Positions 31,270 to 40,658 are shown, counted from the stretch's first letter. The stretch: DNA of 64,000 bases from an uncultured Sphingomonadaceae bacterium (GCA_947258815.1 CAMYJW010000014.1:62001-126000), one strand, 5' to 3'. Made by a program: numbers and translations. Notes: generated by a model from the letters alone, not told the origin.

Positions 31270-32472
31270 TTGCACACATATCTTGATGCCCCGGCTGTAG
31301 TCCGCGCCACCGCGCCCGACGAACCCGTTATCCTCAATCGCCCGCACGCCGCCGCGCGCGCTGCCCGCTTCTTTGTAGAGAAGTTTCCGGGCCGCTCGCT
31401 CTATGCGGTAAAGGCCAACCCGTCGCCTGAACTTCTCCGCATTTTGTGGGATAGCGGGATCACCCATTTCGATGTGGCCTCGATAGCGGAGGTGCGGCTG
31501 GTGCGCGCGCTGCTGCCTGAAGCGACGCTGTGTTTCATGCATCCGGTGAAGACAGCCAGCGCGATTGGCGAGGCGTATCACGTTCATGGCGTGCGCACGT
31601 TCAGCCTCGATACGATTGAGGAACTGGACAAGATCGTTGCCGCGACATCGGATGCTTCGGGCAATCCGGCGCAGGATTTGCGCCTGTGTGTCCGGCTGCG
31701 CGTGTCATCGGAATATGCGGAGCTGAGCCTTGCTTCCAAGTTTGGCGTCGATCTGGCCGATGCCGCGCCGCTGCTTCAGGCGACCCGGCAGGTGGCAGAC
31801 TGGCTGGGCGTCTGTTTCCATGTCGGCAGTCAGGCGATGACGCCATTTGCCTATGTTCAGGCGATCGAACGGGTGCGCGCGGCGATTGTTGGTGCATCGG
31901 TTACGATCGATATCATCAATGTTGGTGGCGGGTTTCCATCGGTCTATCCCGGCATGGAGCCGCCACCGCTTGAAGACTATTTCGCCAGCATTTTCCGGGC
32001 ATCTGAATCGCTGCCGATTTCCTATTCTTCAGAGCTGTGGTGCGAGCCGGGCCGGGCGCTTTGCGCGGAATACAGCTCGCTTCTTGTTCGCGTTGAAAAG
32101 CGGCGCGGCAACGAGCTGTTCATCAACGATGGTGCCTATGGCGCGCTTTACGATGCCGCGCATGTTGGCTGGAACTATCCGTTGCGGTGCCTGAATGAGG
32201 GCCGCAGCGCCGAAGAAGAAGCGTTCGTCTTCTATGGACCGACGTGTGACGATGCCGATTACATGGAAGGTCCGTTTCTTCTGCCGGCCGACATTGCGCC
32301 GGGCGACTATATCGAGATCGGCATGCTGGGCGCCTATGGCGCGGCGATGCGCACGGCGTTCAATGGCTTTGGTGAAGGCGACGTGGCGATTGTCGGCGAT
32401 GAACCGATGGCCAGCCTGTTTACCGGCAGCCGGGAAATTCCGGCAAGCGACAACGTGGTAAGTCTGCGATAA
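31270..32472 (+). CDS. Type III PLP-dependent decarboxylase (ornithine/lysine decarboxylase)
   Basis: SLYAVKANPSPELLRILWDSGITHFDVASIAEV PLP-lysine motif, CFHVGSQAM, EPGRALCAE, FYGPTCDDADYMEGPFLLP motifs; TTG start. Confidence 0.9.
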   Translation: MHTYLDAPAVVRATAPDEPVILNRPHAAARAARFFVEKFPGRSLYAVKANPSPELLRILWDSGITHFDVASIAEVRLVRALLPEATLCFMHPVKTASAIGEAYHVHGVRTFSLDTIEELDKIVAATSDASGNPAQDLRLCVRLRVSSEYAELSLASKFGVDLADAAPLLQATRQVADWLGVCFHVGSQAMTPFAYVQAIERVRAAIVGASVTIDIINVGGGFPSVYPGMEPPPLEDYFASIFRASESLPISYSSELWCEPGRALCAEYSSLLVRVEKRRGNELFINDGAYGALYDAAHVGWNYPLRCLNEGRSAEEEAFVFYGPTCDDADYMEGPFLLPADIAPGDYIEIGMLGAYGAAMRTAFNGFGEGDVAIVGDEPMASLFTGSREIPASDNVVSLR

Positions 32473-32521
32473 ATGCGGCGCGGTTTGCTGCCGGGCCTTT
32501 GCGTTCGGGCCTGATGCAGAC

Positions 32522-32692
32522 CTAGTGCGATTCGTCGACAGCTTGCGAGGCGGTGTTGAACGAACTCTTGAGCTGGTCGCCCATGCCCTGAATTGTGGTG
32601 AGTGCGGCCAGCGAGATCAGCGTGATGATCAGACCCAGCTCTATTGTGCTGACGCCTTCGCGATTGCGCAACAATCTGAAACTGAATTTCAT
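32522..32692 (-). CDS. Flp family type IVb pilin (56 aa)
   Basis: Own translation: MKFSFRLLRNREGVSTIELGLIITLISLAALTTIQGMGDQLKSSFNTASQAVDESH; prepilin motif G/VSTIEL followed by hydrophobic helix. Below size cutoff of ORF track. Confidence 0.88.
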   Translation of the reverse strand: MKFSFRLLRNREGVSTIELGLIITLISLAALTTIQGMGDQLKSSFNTASQAVDESH

Positions 32693-32820
32693 GCCGGTCC
32701 CCGTGGTCAGTGCGCGCCGGAACGCACCGTTGAAATAGTCAACGAGCCGACAATCGATTCTAAACCTTAAGATTTCGCTAATTCGGTGAGGTTCGATGGG
32801 CTGATCAGGTGGCTTTCCGG

Positions 32821-34035
32821 TCAGGCAGCCTTGCGCAGTTCAAGCCGCTCCCAGATCTCAACCAGTGCCACGGTCAGTTCGCGCATCATTGCTTCGGTGT
32901 GCATGGGGCCGGGCGTAAAGCGCAGGCGTTCGGTTCCGCGCGGCACGGTCGGGAAGTTGATCGGCTGCACGTAAACGCCATATTCGGCGAGCAGAATGTC
33001 GCTGATCTTTTTGGCGCGCACCGGATCGCCAACCATCAGTGGCACGATGTGCGTGGTTGATTCCATCACCGGCAATCCGGCATCGGCAAACATCGTTTTG
33101 AGCATCGCCGCAGCGGCCTGCTGGCCTTCGCGCTCTTCGCTTGAGGCCTTGAGGTGTTTGACAGACGCAAGCGCACCCGCGGCCAGAACCGGCGAAAGAC
33201 TCGTCGTAAAGATGAACCCGGGCGCATATGACCGGATACAATCGACGATCCGCGTATCGGCGGTGATATAACCACCCATCACGCCAAATGCCTTGCCAAG
33301 TGTGCCTTCGATGATGGTGATGCGGTCTGCCGCGCCATCGCGATCGGAAATGCCGCCGCCTTTTTCGCCGTACATGCCAACTGCGTGAACCTCATCAATG
33401 TAGGTCAGCGCGTTGTATGTGTCTGCAAGGTCGCAGATTTCGTGGATCGGGGCGACATCGCCGTCCATCGAATAGACCGATTCAAACGCGATCAGTTTGG
33501 GCAGCTCGGGATCGGTTTCGGCAAGAAGCTGTTCGAGGTGTTCCAGATCGTTGTGGCGGAAAACCTTCTTTTCGCAGCCTGAATTGCGAATGCCCGCGAT
33601 CATGCTGGCGTGGTTGAGTTGATCGGAAAAAATCACACAGCCGGGCAGCAATTTTGCCAGCGTGGAAAGCGTGGCATCGTTCGAAACATAGCCGGAGGTG
33701 AACAGCAGGGCTGACTGTTTGCCGTGCAGATCGGCCAGTTCGCTTTCCAGCGAAACATGATAGTGCGTGTTGCCGCCGATATTGCGCGTGCCGCCCGATC
33801 CCGCGCCAACATCGTGGAGCGCGTCTTCCATCGCTTCGATCACTTTGGGGTGCTGGCCCATCGCGAGATAATCGTTGGAGCACCACACAGTGATCGGCTT
33901 CGGGCCGTTGTGGCCGGCAAAACACCGCGCATTGGGATAGGCACCCTTGTTGCGCAGGATATCGATGAAAACCCGATATCGGCCCTCGGAATGGAGCCGA
34001 TCAATCGCCTGGTCGAAAATCTGGTCGTAGTTCAC
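32821..34035 (-). CDS. hemA: 5-aminolevulinate synthase
   Basis: [87 protein letters not shown]. Confidence 0.97.
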   Translation of the reverse strand: MNYDQIFDQAIDRLHSEGRYRVFIDILRNKGAYPNARCFAGHNGPKPITVWCSNDYLAMGQHPKVIEAMEDALHDVGAGSGGTRNIGGNTHYHVSLESELADLHGKQSALLFTSGYVSNDATLSTLAKLLPGCVIFSDQLNHASMIAGIRNSGCEKKVFRHNDLEHLEQLLAETDPELPKLIAFESVYSMDGDVAPIHEICDLADTYNALTYIDEVHAVGMYGEKGGGISDRDGAADRITIIEGTLGKAFGVMGGYITADTRIVDCIRSYAPGFIFTTSLSPVLAAGALASVKHLKASSEEREGQQAAAAMLKTMFADAGLPVMESTTHIVPLMVGDPVRAKKISDILLAEYGVYVQPINFPTVPRGTERLRFTPGPMHTEAMMRELTVALVEIWERLELRKAA

Positions 34036-34065
34036 ACGGTATCCGTATCGCAGCTTTTTGGCCCG

Positions 34066-34971
34066 TCACCGGGCCTTTGGAGAGCCACTTAGCGCAGATA
34101 TCGCATGATTTCCACCCGCTTGTTTGCGCGCGCGGGCCTTCGCAAAACCGTGTCTTAGCCCGCGGTCAGCCGGTATCCTGTTGCCGCTGACGATGGTCAG
34201 GGGGGGCGCCTGCGCTTTCAGTAGCCGCACCGTGTGCAACCAGTCGAAAACGGCTTGCCGGTCTTCCCTGATGGAAAAGCGCGTTGCCAGCCGGGCCGGC
34301 GCGCGCATCTCATCGATGTTCCAGCGGGTGGGCGAGAGATCGCCTGCAAACACGAATTCCGCGCCATCGGCTCGTCGGACATAAACCAGAGTCGTGCCGC
34401 GAAGGCGATCGGGTGTGGGGATCACGACAACGCCCGGCGCGATCGCGTATGGCCCGGAGGATGCATTTTTGCGCGTTGCCGATGCAAGCGCGTGTGCCTG
34501 TTCAGGAGCGATATGGCTGAGCAGTCTCAGTCCGCCTGTATGATTGCCTCCCGGACCGAGCGTGACGACGTTGCTTGCATCAAGCAGCGCGGAGACAACA
34601 CGTGCCTGTGCCTGCTGATCGTACCAGCCGAACTCAAGGTCATCGGCGCGCTTCCGGGTGATGCCGGTGTCGATCACGATCGGCGGTTTGCCGGGACGCT
34701 CAAGTCTGTAGGCGAAAATGTAGTAGCGGTCCGGCCGCAAACCGCGCCCTGCGGCGGAAAGCGCACGAACGCGTTGTTTCCATGCCACCGCTTCAAATGC
34801 GATGCGCGAAGGCGGCTCGCCCGGTATTGAGGCCGCAAGCGTGCGCAATTGCACGATCGTGACCGGCCTGGCTTCCGGGTTGCCCGGGCGATTATCAATC
34901 ATCAGCCAATAGAACGGCAGGCCGATCAGCATGGCGATAACAAGCAACGAGACATTGAGGCGCGGTGTCAT
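34066..34971 (-). CDS. MBL-fold-like membrane-anchored/exported protein with degenerate metal motif
   Basis: ATG at 34971 (MTPRLNVSLLVIAMLIGLPFYWLMI signal anchor); NVVTLGPGGNHTGGL resembles degraded HxHxDHxGGL; FVFAGDLSPTRWNI. Confidence 0.65.
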   Translation of the reverse strand: MTPRLNVSLLVIAMLIGLPFYWLMIDNRPGNPEARPVTIVQLRTLAASIPGEPPSRIAFEAVAWKQRVRALSAAGRGLRPDRYYIFAYRLERPGKPPIVIDTGITRKRADDLEFGWYDQQAQARVVSALLDASNVVTLGPGGNHTGGLRLLSHIAPEQAHALASATRKNASSGPYAIAPGVVVIPTPDRLRGTTLVYVRRADGAEFVFAGDLSPTRWNIDEMRAPARLATRFSIREDRQAVFDWLHTVRLLKAQAPPLTIVSGNRIPADRGLRHGFAKARARKQAGGNHAISALSGSPKAR

Positions 34972-34973
34972 TT

Positions 34974-35780
34974 TCAAAACACATCCATCCGCATCAGGCC
35001 ATTGCGTGCCAGAGCGGAAGCGAGAGTGCCGCAAGACGCTTCGTCGCGTGTGAACAGTGCGAAATCAGGACCGGCGCGTTCGAACATTTGCCCGCTCGTG
35101 AGACTGGCGATGCGCCGGGCGATCCCTTGTGCGCCGTGAACGAACCGCACATCGGCGCCGAACGCTTCGCCCAGTTCGTTTTCGAGCAGCGGAAAATGCG
35201 TGCAGGCAAGGACCACAGTGTCGATTTTTTCGCCACCCGGCATGCCGCGCAGTTTTTGCGCAGCATCGGCGATGATTGCGCGATTGACCGGGTTGCCGCG
35301 CAGCAAACTTTCCGCGGCTTCGACAAGTTCGGGCGCGGCGGCGCGCAACAGGTGCTTGTCGCTGGCAAATTCGCGCTCCAGCCGGTCGACGTATGCCTGC
35401 CGGATCGTCGCTTCGGTGCCGAGCAATCCGATTGTCCCCGTCCGGGTGAATGTCGCGGCGGGCTTTATGGCCGGCACTGTTCCGACAACCGGAATTTCCA
35501 GCACATCGCGCACCATGCCGAGCGCGATGGTCGATGCCGTGTTGCAGGCAATGCAGACGAGGCGGGGGGCAAACCGTTCTGTCATCCGCCCGAGAAGCCC
35601 GGAAACCCGCGCGGCGATCTGTGCTTCGGATTTGGTGCCATAGGGCAGGCCGGCATTGTCCGCCGCATAGATTACGGGCGCGTCGGGCAACAGTTTGCGG
35701 ATCTCCGCGAGCACGGAAAGTCCGCCAACGCCCGAATCGAACAGCAGGATCGGCGAGGATGGATCAGAGCTCACAGCCAC
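34974..35780 (-). CDS. murI: Glutamate racemase
   Basis: ILLFDSGVGGLSVLAEIRKLLPDAPVIYAADNAGLPYG, LVCIACNTAST, VVLACTHFPLL. Confidence 0.96.
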   Translation of the reverse strand: MAVSSDPSSPILLFDSGVGGLSVLAEIRKLLPDAPVIYAADNAGLPYGTKSEAQIAARVSGLLGRMTERFAPRLVCIACNTASTIALGMVRDVLEIPVVGTVPAIKPAATFTRTGTIGLLGTEATIRQAYVDRLEREFASDKHLLRAAAPELVEAAESLLRGNPVNRAIIADAAQKLRGMPGGEKIDTVVLACTHFPLLENELGEAFGADVRFVHGAQGIARRIASLTSGQMFERAGPDFALFTRDEASCGTLASALARNGLMRMDVF

Positions 35781-35917
35781 TCACGAACGCCTTGCCTGAA
35801 CCGGAGGGCGCGCTGCTGAAGCGGGCCGGGGGCGGAGATGTCCTTCATGATTTCAAGCTCCCCCGATGCCCGTGTTGCGGTAACGTCATGCGTATGCGCC
35901 GCCTGGCGGACGACTGA
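35759..35917 (+). CDS. Possible small Cys-rich (zinc-ribbon-like) peptide, 52 aa
   Basis: ATG at 35759: MDQSSQPLTNALPEPEGALLKRAGGGDVLHDFKLPRCPCCGNVMRMRRLADD; CPCCG motif; overlaps the 5' end of murI by 22 nt on the opposite strand. Confidence 0.35.
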   Translation: MDQSSQPLTNALPEPEGALLKRAGGGDVLHDFKLPRCPCCGNVMRMRRLADD

Positions 35918-36009
35918 TAATCCATGCGAATCGGGGCCTTGATACCGTTATGGACGCAAAACTGCCAACGGGGGTTCGCCTTTAGCGGGCGAGGGGCTAA
36001 GGAAATGGC

Positions 36010-36591
36010 ATGAATTGGTTGTTTTCTCTGCTTCTGGGATATGTTCTGGGCTCCATCCCGTTTGGGTTGCTGCTGACGAAGCTGACCGGCGCGGGCGATC
36101 TGCGCGCGATCGGATCGGGCAATATCGGCGCAACCAACGTCTTGCGTACGGGCCGCAAGGGGCTGGCTGCGGCCACTTTGCTGCTCGATATGGCAAAAGG
36201 CTTCATTGCGGTTTTCCTTGCCGGAAACTGGTTTCCCGAATGGCAGGCGGCTGTCGCTCTGGCGGTTGTTGTCGGGCACTGTTTTCCCGTCTGGCTGAAA
36301 TTCAGGGGCGGCAAGGGCGTGGCGACCATGGCAGGTGTCTGCTTCGGGCTCGCATGGCCGATCGGCGCGATTTATGCGGTGGTCTGGCTGGGCATGCTGG
36401 CGGTGGTGCGGATCAGTTCTGTTTCCGGGCTGAGCGCGGCTCTTTCGGCGCCGGTGAGCGCGGCGGTGCTTGGCTATACCGGCTTCGTGCCATGGCTGGC
36501 AGCGATCTTCGTGTTGGTGCTGGTGCTGCACCGTGAAAATGTGAAACGGCTGATCGCGGGGGCTGAACCGAAAGTGGGGGGGGCATCCTGA
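36010..36591 (+). CDS. plsY: Glycerol-3-phosphate acyltransferase PlsY
   Basis: LLGYVLGSIPFGLLLTKLTGAGDLRAIGSGNIGATNVLRTGRKGLA, GHCFPVWLKFRGGKGVAT. Confidence 0.96.
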   Translation: MNWLFSLLLGYVLGSIPFGLLLTKLTGAGDLRAIGSGNIGATNVLRTGRKGLAAATLLLDMAKGFIAVFLAGNWFPEWQAAVALAVVVGHCFPVWLKFRGGKGVATMAGVCFGLAWPIGAIYAVVWLGMLAVVRISSVSGLSAALSAPVSAAVLGYTGFVPWLAAIFVLVLVLHRENVKRLIAGAEPKVGGAS

Positions 36592-37733
36592 TGGCCGGGG
36601 TAGCCGCGCCGCATGCGCCGTCTCAGGCGGAAGCATTTGCCCGGATACGCCTGTTGCGCTCACCCAATGTCGGGCCGGTCACGTTTGCACATCTGATCGC
36701 GCGGTTTGGCGATGCGTCCAGCGCGCTCGATGCCTTGCCCGATCTTGCTGCGCGTGGGGGCAAGCCCTACCGCGCGATATCCACCGGCCGGATAGAGGAC
36801 GAGATCGCGGCGACCAGATCGGCCGGGGCCCGCTATCTGTTCTGGGATTCGCCTGACTATCCTGCGCTGCTTGGTCAGCTTGAAAGCGCGCCGCCCGTGC
36901 TGACGTATCGCGGATCGCCCGAGGTTGCGCGCAAGCCATGTGTGGCGATTGTCGGCGCGCGCAATTGTTCGGCGGCGGCTGTCAAACTGGCGCGCGAATT
37001 TGCGCAGGCGCTGTCGGAAAGCGGATACGCGGTGGTGTCCGGGCTGGCGCGCGGCATAGATGGGGCGGCGCATGAAGGCGCTCTCTCCGCCGGGGCAGGC
37101 GGCGCGGGCACGATTGGCGTGATCGCCAGCGGGATAGACATTGTCTATCCGCCCGAACATGCCGATCTGCAGGAGCGAATCGCCAGCGAGGCGCTGCTTC
37201 TGGCCGAACAGCCACCCGGAACAGAGCCGCTCGCCCGTCATTTCCCTTCGCGCAACCGGATCATCGCCGGGCTGGCGGCAGGCACGATCGTGGTTGAGGC
37301 AGCGCCAAAATCCGGCTCGCTCATCACCGCGCGGCTGGCCGGGGAGGCAGGCCGCGAAGTGATGGCGATACCCGGCTCGCCGCTCGATGCGCGCAGTCAG
37401 GGTTGCAATCAGCTTATCCGCGATGGCGCGATGCTGGTGCAAAGCGCGGAAGATGCGATCGAACTGATTGCGGGCTTTGACGGCCAGCCCCGGTCCGCGT
37501 TTCATGAAATCACGGCTGACTATGTGGTCGATGCCGAAGGCGTTGAGTGCGAATCGCCTGCGCAGAGCCCGGCTGACATCGCCGGGTTGCTTACCACCGC
37601 GCCGGTTCTGGTCGATGAACTGATCCGCCAGTCTGGCGAATCCGCCGCCGCTGTTCAACTGGCTTTGCTGGAACTGGAACTGGCCGGTCAACTTGTGCGT
37701 CACGCGGGCGGAAGGGTCAGTCTTTCGGGATAG
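36591..37733 (+). CDS. dprA: DNA-processing protein DprA
   Basis: VAIVGARNCSAAAVKLAREFAQALSESGYAVVSGLARGIDGAAHEGAL, FPSRNRIIAGLAAGTIVVEAAPKSGSLITARLA, PGSPLDARSQGCNQLIRDGA. Confidence 0.96.
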   Translation: MAGVAAPHAPSQAEAFARIRLLRSPNVGPVTFAHLIARFGDASSALDALPDLAARGGKPYRAISTGRIEDEIAATRSAGARYLFWDSPDYPALLGQLESAPPVLTYRGSPEVARKPCVAIVGARNCSAAAVKLAREFAQALSESGYAVVSGLARGIDGAAHEGALSAGAGGAGTIGVIASGIDIVYPPEHADLQERIASEALLLAEQPPGTEPLARHFPSRNRIIAGLAAGTIVVEAAPKSGSLITARLAGEAGREVMAIPGSPLDARSQGCNQLIRDGAMLVQSAEDAIELIAGFDGQPRSAFHEITADYVVDAEGVECESPAQSPADIAGLLTTAPVLVDELIRQSGESAAAVQLALLELELAGQLVRHAGGRVSLSG

Positions 37734-37890
37734 CAGGCGCCGTCTGGCCTGATTGCCGGTAAAGTAAAACGATACATTCTCCGACGGTTTCGCAACAATC
37801 GCGATTGCATCAACACGCCTCTTGACGCATTGGCGCTTTGTTTCCCACCCTCGCGCGTACGTACACGCGTAAGAAAGCCCCTGATTACTC

Positions 37891-40482
37891 ATGCAACTTG
37901 TTATCGTTGAATCGCCGGCAAAGGCGAAGACCATCGAGAAGTATCTCGGTTCGGACTACAAGGTTCTCGCCTCCTATGGCCATGTTCGCGATTTGCCACC
38001 CAAGGATGGCTCCGTCCGGCCCGACGAGGGGTTTGCGATGGACTGGGATCTGTATGGCGACAAACAGAAACAGGTGAAGGCGATTTCGGACGCCGCAAAG
38101 CAGGCTGACCGATTGATCCTGGCGACTGACCCTGACCGCGAAGGTGAGGCGATTTCATGGCATGTGCAAGAGCTGCTGGCCAAGCGCAAGGCATTGCCCG
38201 CCAATGTCCAGCGCGTAACATTCAACGCCATCACCAAGAAAGCCGTCACCGATGCGATGGCGGCCCCGCGTGAGCTCGATCAGGATCTTATAGACGCTTA
38301 TCTGGCGCGCCGTGCGCTCGACTATCTGTTCGGTTTCACGCTCTCTCCGGTGCTGTGGCGCAAGCTGCCCGGCGCGAAAAGCGCAGGCCGGGTGCAATCC
38401 GTCGCGCTGCGGCTGGTTGTCGATCGTGAGCGCGAGATCGAGGCGTTCAAGCCTGATGAATACTGGTCGGTCGTTGCGAAGATGGAGCAGGACGGAACCG
38501 GGTTCGAAGCGCGGCTGGTCGTGTTCGAAGGTGAAAAGCTCGCCAAGCTCAGCCTTGGCGATGAAGGCGCCGCGATGCGCGCCAAAGCGGCGGTTGAGGC
38601 AGGCGCCTTCAAGGTTGAAGTGGTGGAGACAAAGCCGCTCAAGCGCCATCCCAGCCCGCCGTTCACCACGTCAACGCTGCAACAGGAAGCCGCGCGCAAG
38701 CTGGGCTTTGCCGCCAGCCAGACAATGCGCGTGGCGCAAAAGCTTTATGAAGCAGGCGCGATAACCTACATGCGGACAGACGGTGTGCAGATGGATGGCT
38801 CCGCCATTTCGGCCGCGCGCCATGCGATCAGCGATCGGTATGACGGGCACTATCTGCCCGAAAAGCCGCGCCACTATTCCACCAAGGCCAAAAACGCGCA
38901 GGAAGCCCACGAAGCGATCCGGCCGACCGATTTCAACAAGGATACTTTTGGTGGCGGCGATGAAGGCAGGCTTTATGCGCTGATCTACAAGCGCGCGATG
39001 GCCAGCCAGATGGCATCTGCCAGCCTTGAACGCACCACCGTTACGCTGCGCGACGGCACCGGCAAAACAGAACTTCGCGCGACCGGCCAGGTCGTGAAGT
39101 TCCCCGGTTTTCTTGCGGTCTATGAAGAAGGCCGCGACAACCGCGATGACGATGAAGACAGCGGCCTGCTGCCGATGATGCGCGAAGGCGATGCGCCGGC
39201 CAAAAAGGCCGTTGAAGCGACCCAGCATTTCACTCAGCCACCGCCGCGTTATTCAGAGGCGAGCCTTGTCAAACGGCTTGAGGAACTGGGCATCGGACGG
39301 CCTTCAACTTATGCGGCGACGTTGCAGGTGATAAAGGATCGGATGTATGTTCGGACCGAGAAAAACCGTTTCTTTGCAGAAGAATCGGGCAGGCTCTTAA
39401 CAGCATTTCTGGAACGTTTCTTCCCGCGCTATGTGGCTTATGAATTTACCGCCGGGATGGAAGACGAGCTTGACGATGTGTCGGGCGGTCGCGCGGCGTG
39501 GAAAGACATTCTGAGCGCGTTCTGGCGCGATTTCAAACCCAAGACCCAAGAGGTCATGGAATTCAAACCGTCCGAAGTCAGCGAGAAGCTGGACGAATTC
39601 CTGTCGGACTATCTGTTTCCGCCGACCGAAGATGGCGCCGATCCGCGGCTGTGCCCCAAGTGTGGCAAAGGGCGTCTGGCTCTGCGCGGCGGACGTTATG
39701 GCGCGTTTATCGCATGTTCGGAATATCCCGAGTGCAAGTTCACCCGCAAGTTCGCGCAGCCCGGCGGGCCGGGCGAGCAGGGCGACGATCAGGAACTGGG
39801 CGCCCATCCCGAAACGGGTGAGATGATCGTGCGCAAGTCGGGGCGGTTCGGTCCTTATTTCCAGATGGGCGAGGGCAAGGAAGCGAAACGCGCTTCGCTG
39901 CCCAAGGATCTGGAAGATCCCGATCTGGACTGGGCGGTAAAGCTGCTGGGGCTGCCGCGCATCGTGGGTGAGCATCCCGAAACGGGCAAGGAAATCGAAG
40001 CGGCGATCGGGCGCTATGGCCCTTATCTGCGCCACGATGGCAAATATGCGAAGCTGCAATCCACGCGCGACGTGTTTGAAACGGGCATGAACGCCGCGGT
40101 TTCGCTGCTTGCCGAAGCGGCGAAGAATGGCGGGCGGGGCAGGGCCAAGGCCGAGCCGATCAAGACTTTTGGCAAACACCCGGAAAGCGAAGGCGAAATG
40201 AAAGTGCTGGCCGGGCGCTATGGGCCATACGTTACCGACGGGACGACCAACGCCACACTGCCGCGCAACATGAAGCCGGAGGATGTGAGCGAGGAAGACG
40301 CGATCCGCCTGATCTCCGAAAAGGCGGCGAAAGGCCCGGCCAGGAAAAAGCGCAAGGCGCCAGCCAAGAAGAAGGCCGCCGCGAAGAAGAAACCTGCGGC
40401 AAAAAAGAAAGCCGCCCCCAAGAAGGCTGCACCCAAGAAAGCCGCTCCAAAGGAAGACGGCGCGGATGAGGCCGCCTCGTGA
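37891..40482 (+). CDS. topA: DNA topoisomerase I
   Basis: QLVIVESPAKAKTIEKYLG, DPDREGEAISWH, AITYMRTDG active site, C-terminal CPKCG zinc domain plus Lys/Ala-rich tail; 863 aa. Confidence 0.98.
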   Translation: MQLVIVESPAKAKTIEKYLGSDYKVLASYGHVRDLPPKDGSVRPDEGFAMDWDLYGDKQKQVKAISDAAKQADRLILATDPDREGEAISWHVQELLAKRKALPANVQRVTFNAITKKAVTDAMAAPRELDQDLIDAYLARRALDYLFGFTLSPVLWRKLPGAKSAGRVQSVALRLVVDREREIEAFKPDEYWSVVAKMEQDGTGFEARLVVFEGEKLAKLSLGDEGAAMRAKAAVEAGAFKVEVVETKPLKRHPSPPFTTSTLQQEAARKLGFAASQTMRVAQKLYEAGAITYMRTDGVQMDGSAISAARHAISDRYDGHYLPEKPRHYSTKAKNAQEAHEAIRPTDFNKDTFGGGDEGRLYALIYKRAMASQMASASLERTTVTLRDGTGKTELRATGQVVKFPGFLAVYEEGRDNRDDDEDSGLLPMMREGDAPAKKAVEATQHFTQPPPRYSEASLVKRLEELGIGRPSTYAATLQVIKDRMYVRTEKNRFFAEESGRLLTAFLERFFPRYVAYEFTAGMEDELDDVSGGRAAWKDILSAFWRDFKPKTQEVMEFKPSEVSEKLDEFLSDYLFPPTEDGADPRLCPKCGKGRLALRGGRYGAFIACSEYPECKFTRKFAQPGGPGEQGDDQELGAHPETGEMIVRKSGRFGPYFQMGEGKEAKRASLPKDLEDPDLDWAVKLLGLPRIVGEHPETGKEIEAAIGRYGPYLRHDGKYAKLQSTRDVFETGMNAAVSLLAEAAKNGGRGRAKAEPIKTFGKHPESEGEMKVLAGRYGPYVTDGTTNATLPRNMKPEDVSEEDAIRLISEKAAKGPARKKRKAPAKKKAAAKKKPAAKKKAAPKKAAPKKAAPKEDGADEAAS

Positions 40483-40658
40483 GCGAGCGTTTTGTTAAAC
40501 ACAAACAGCCGTGGAATGCGGATGAGGTGCACAAGCTGCGCACGTTGGCGGGTAAGGGCAAAGGCTTGAAAAGTATCGCAAAAGCGCTCAACCGCAGCGA
40601 GGAATCGACCAAATCCCGAGCCAAGACGGAATCGATCGCCATCGCCAAGCTGCGTTAA
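40479..40658 (+). CDS. Small helix-turn-helix-like (SANT/Myb- or GcrA-like fold) protein, 59 aa
   Basis: GTG start overlapping topA stop (GTGA): MSERFVKHKQPWNADEVHKLRTLAGKGKGLKSIAKALNRSEESTKSRAKTESIAIAKLR; below size cutoff of ORF track. Confidence 0.75.
   Translation: MSERFVKHKQPWNADEVHKLRTLAGKGKGLKSIAKALNRSEESTKSRAKTESIAIAKLR

Noticed and set aside
34051-34076. GGCCCG-TCAC-CGGGCC hairpin between hemA and the upstream MBL-like gene as a terminator
   Set aside because: Both genes are on the minus strand and the hairpin is followed by A-rich, not T-rich, sequence in that direction; it also overlaps the upstream stop codon, so terminator function is unsupported.
36660-37934. 424-aa reverse ORF opposite dprA and the topA upstream region
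   Set aside because: Shadow ORF of dprA; no domain signature.
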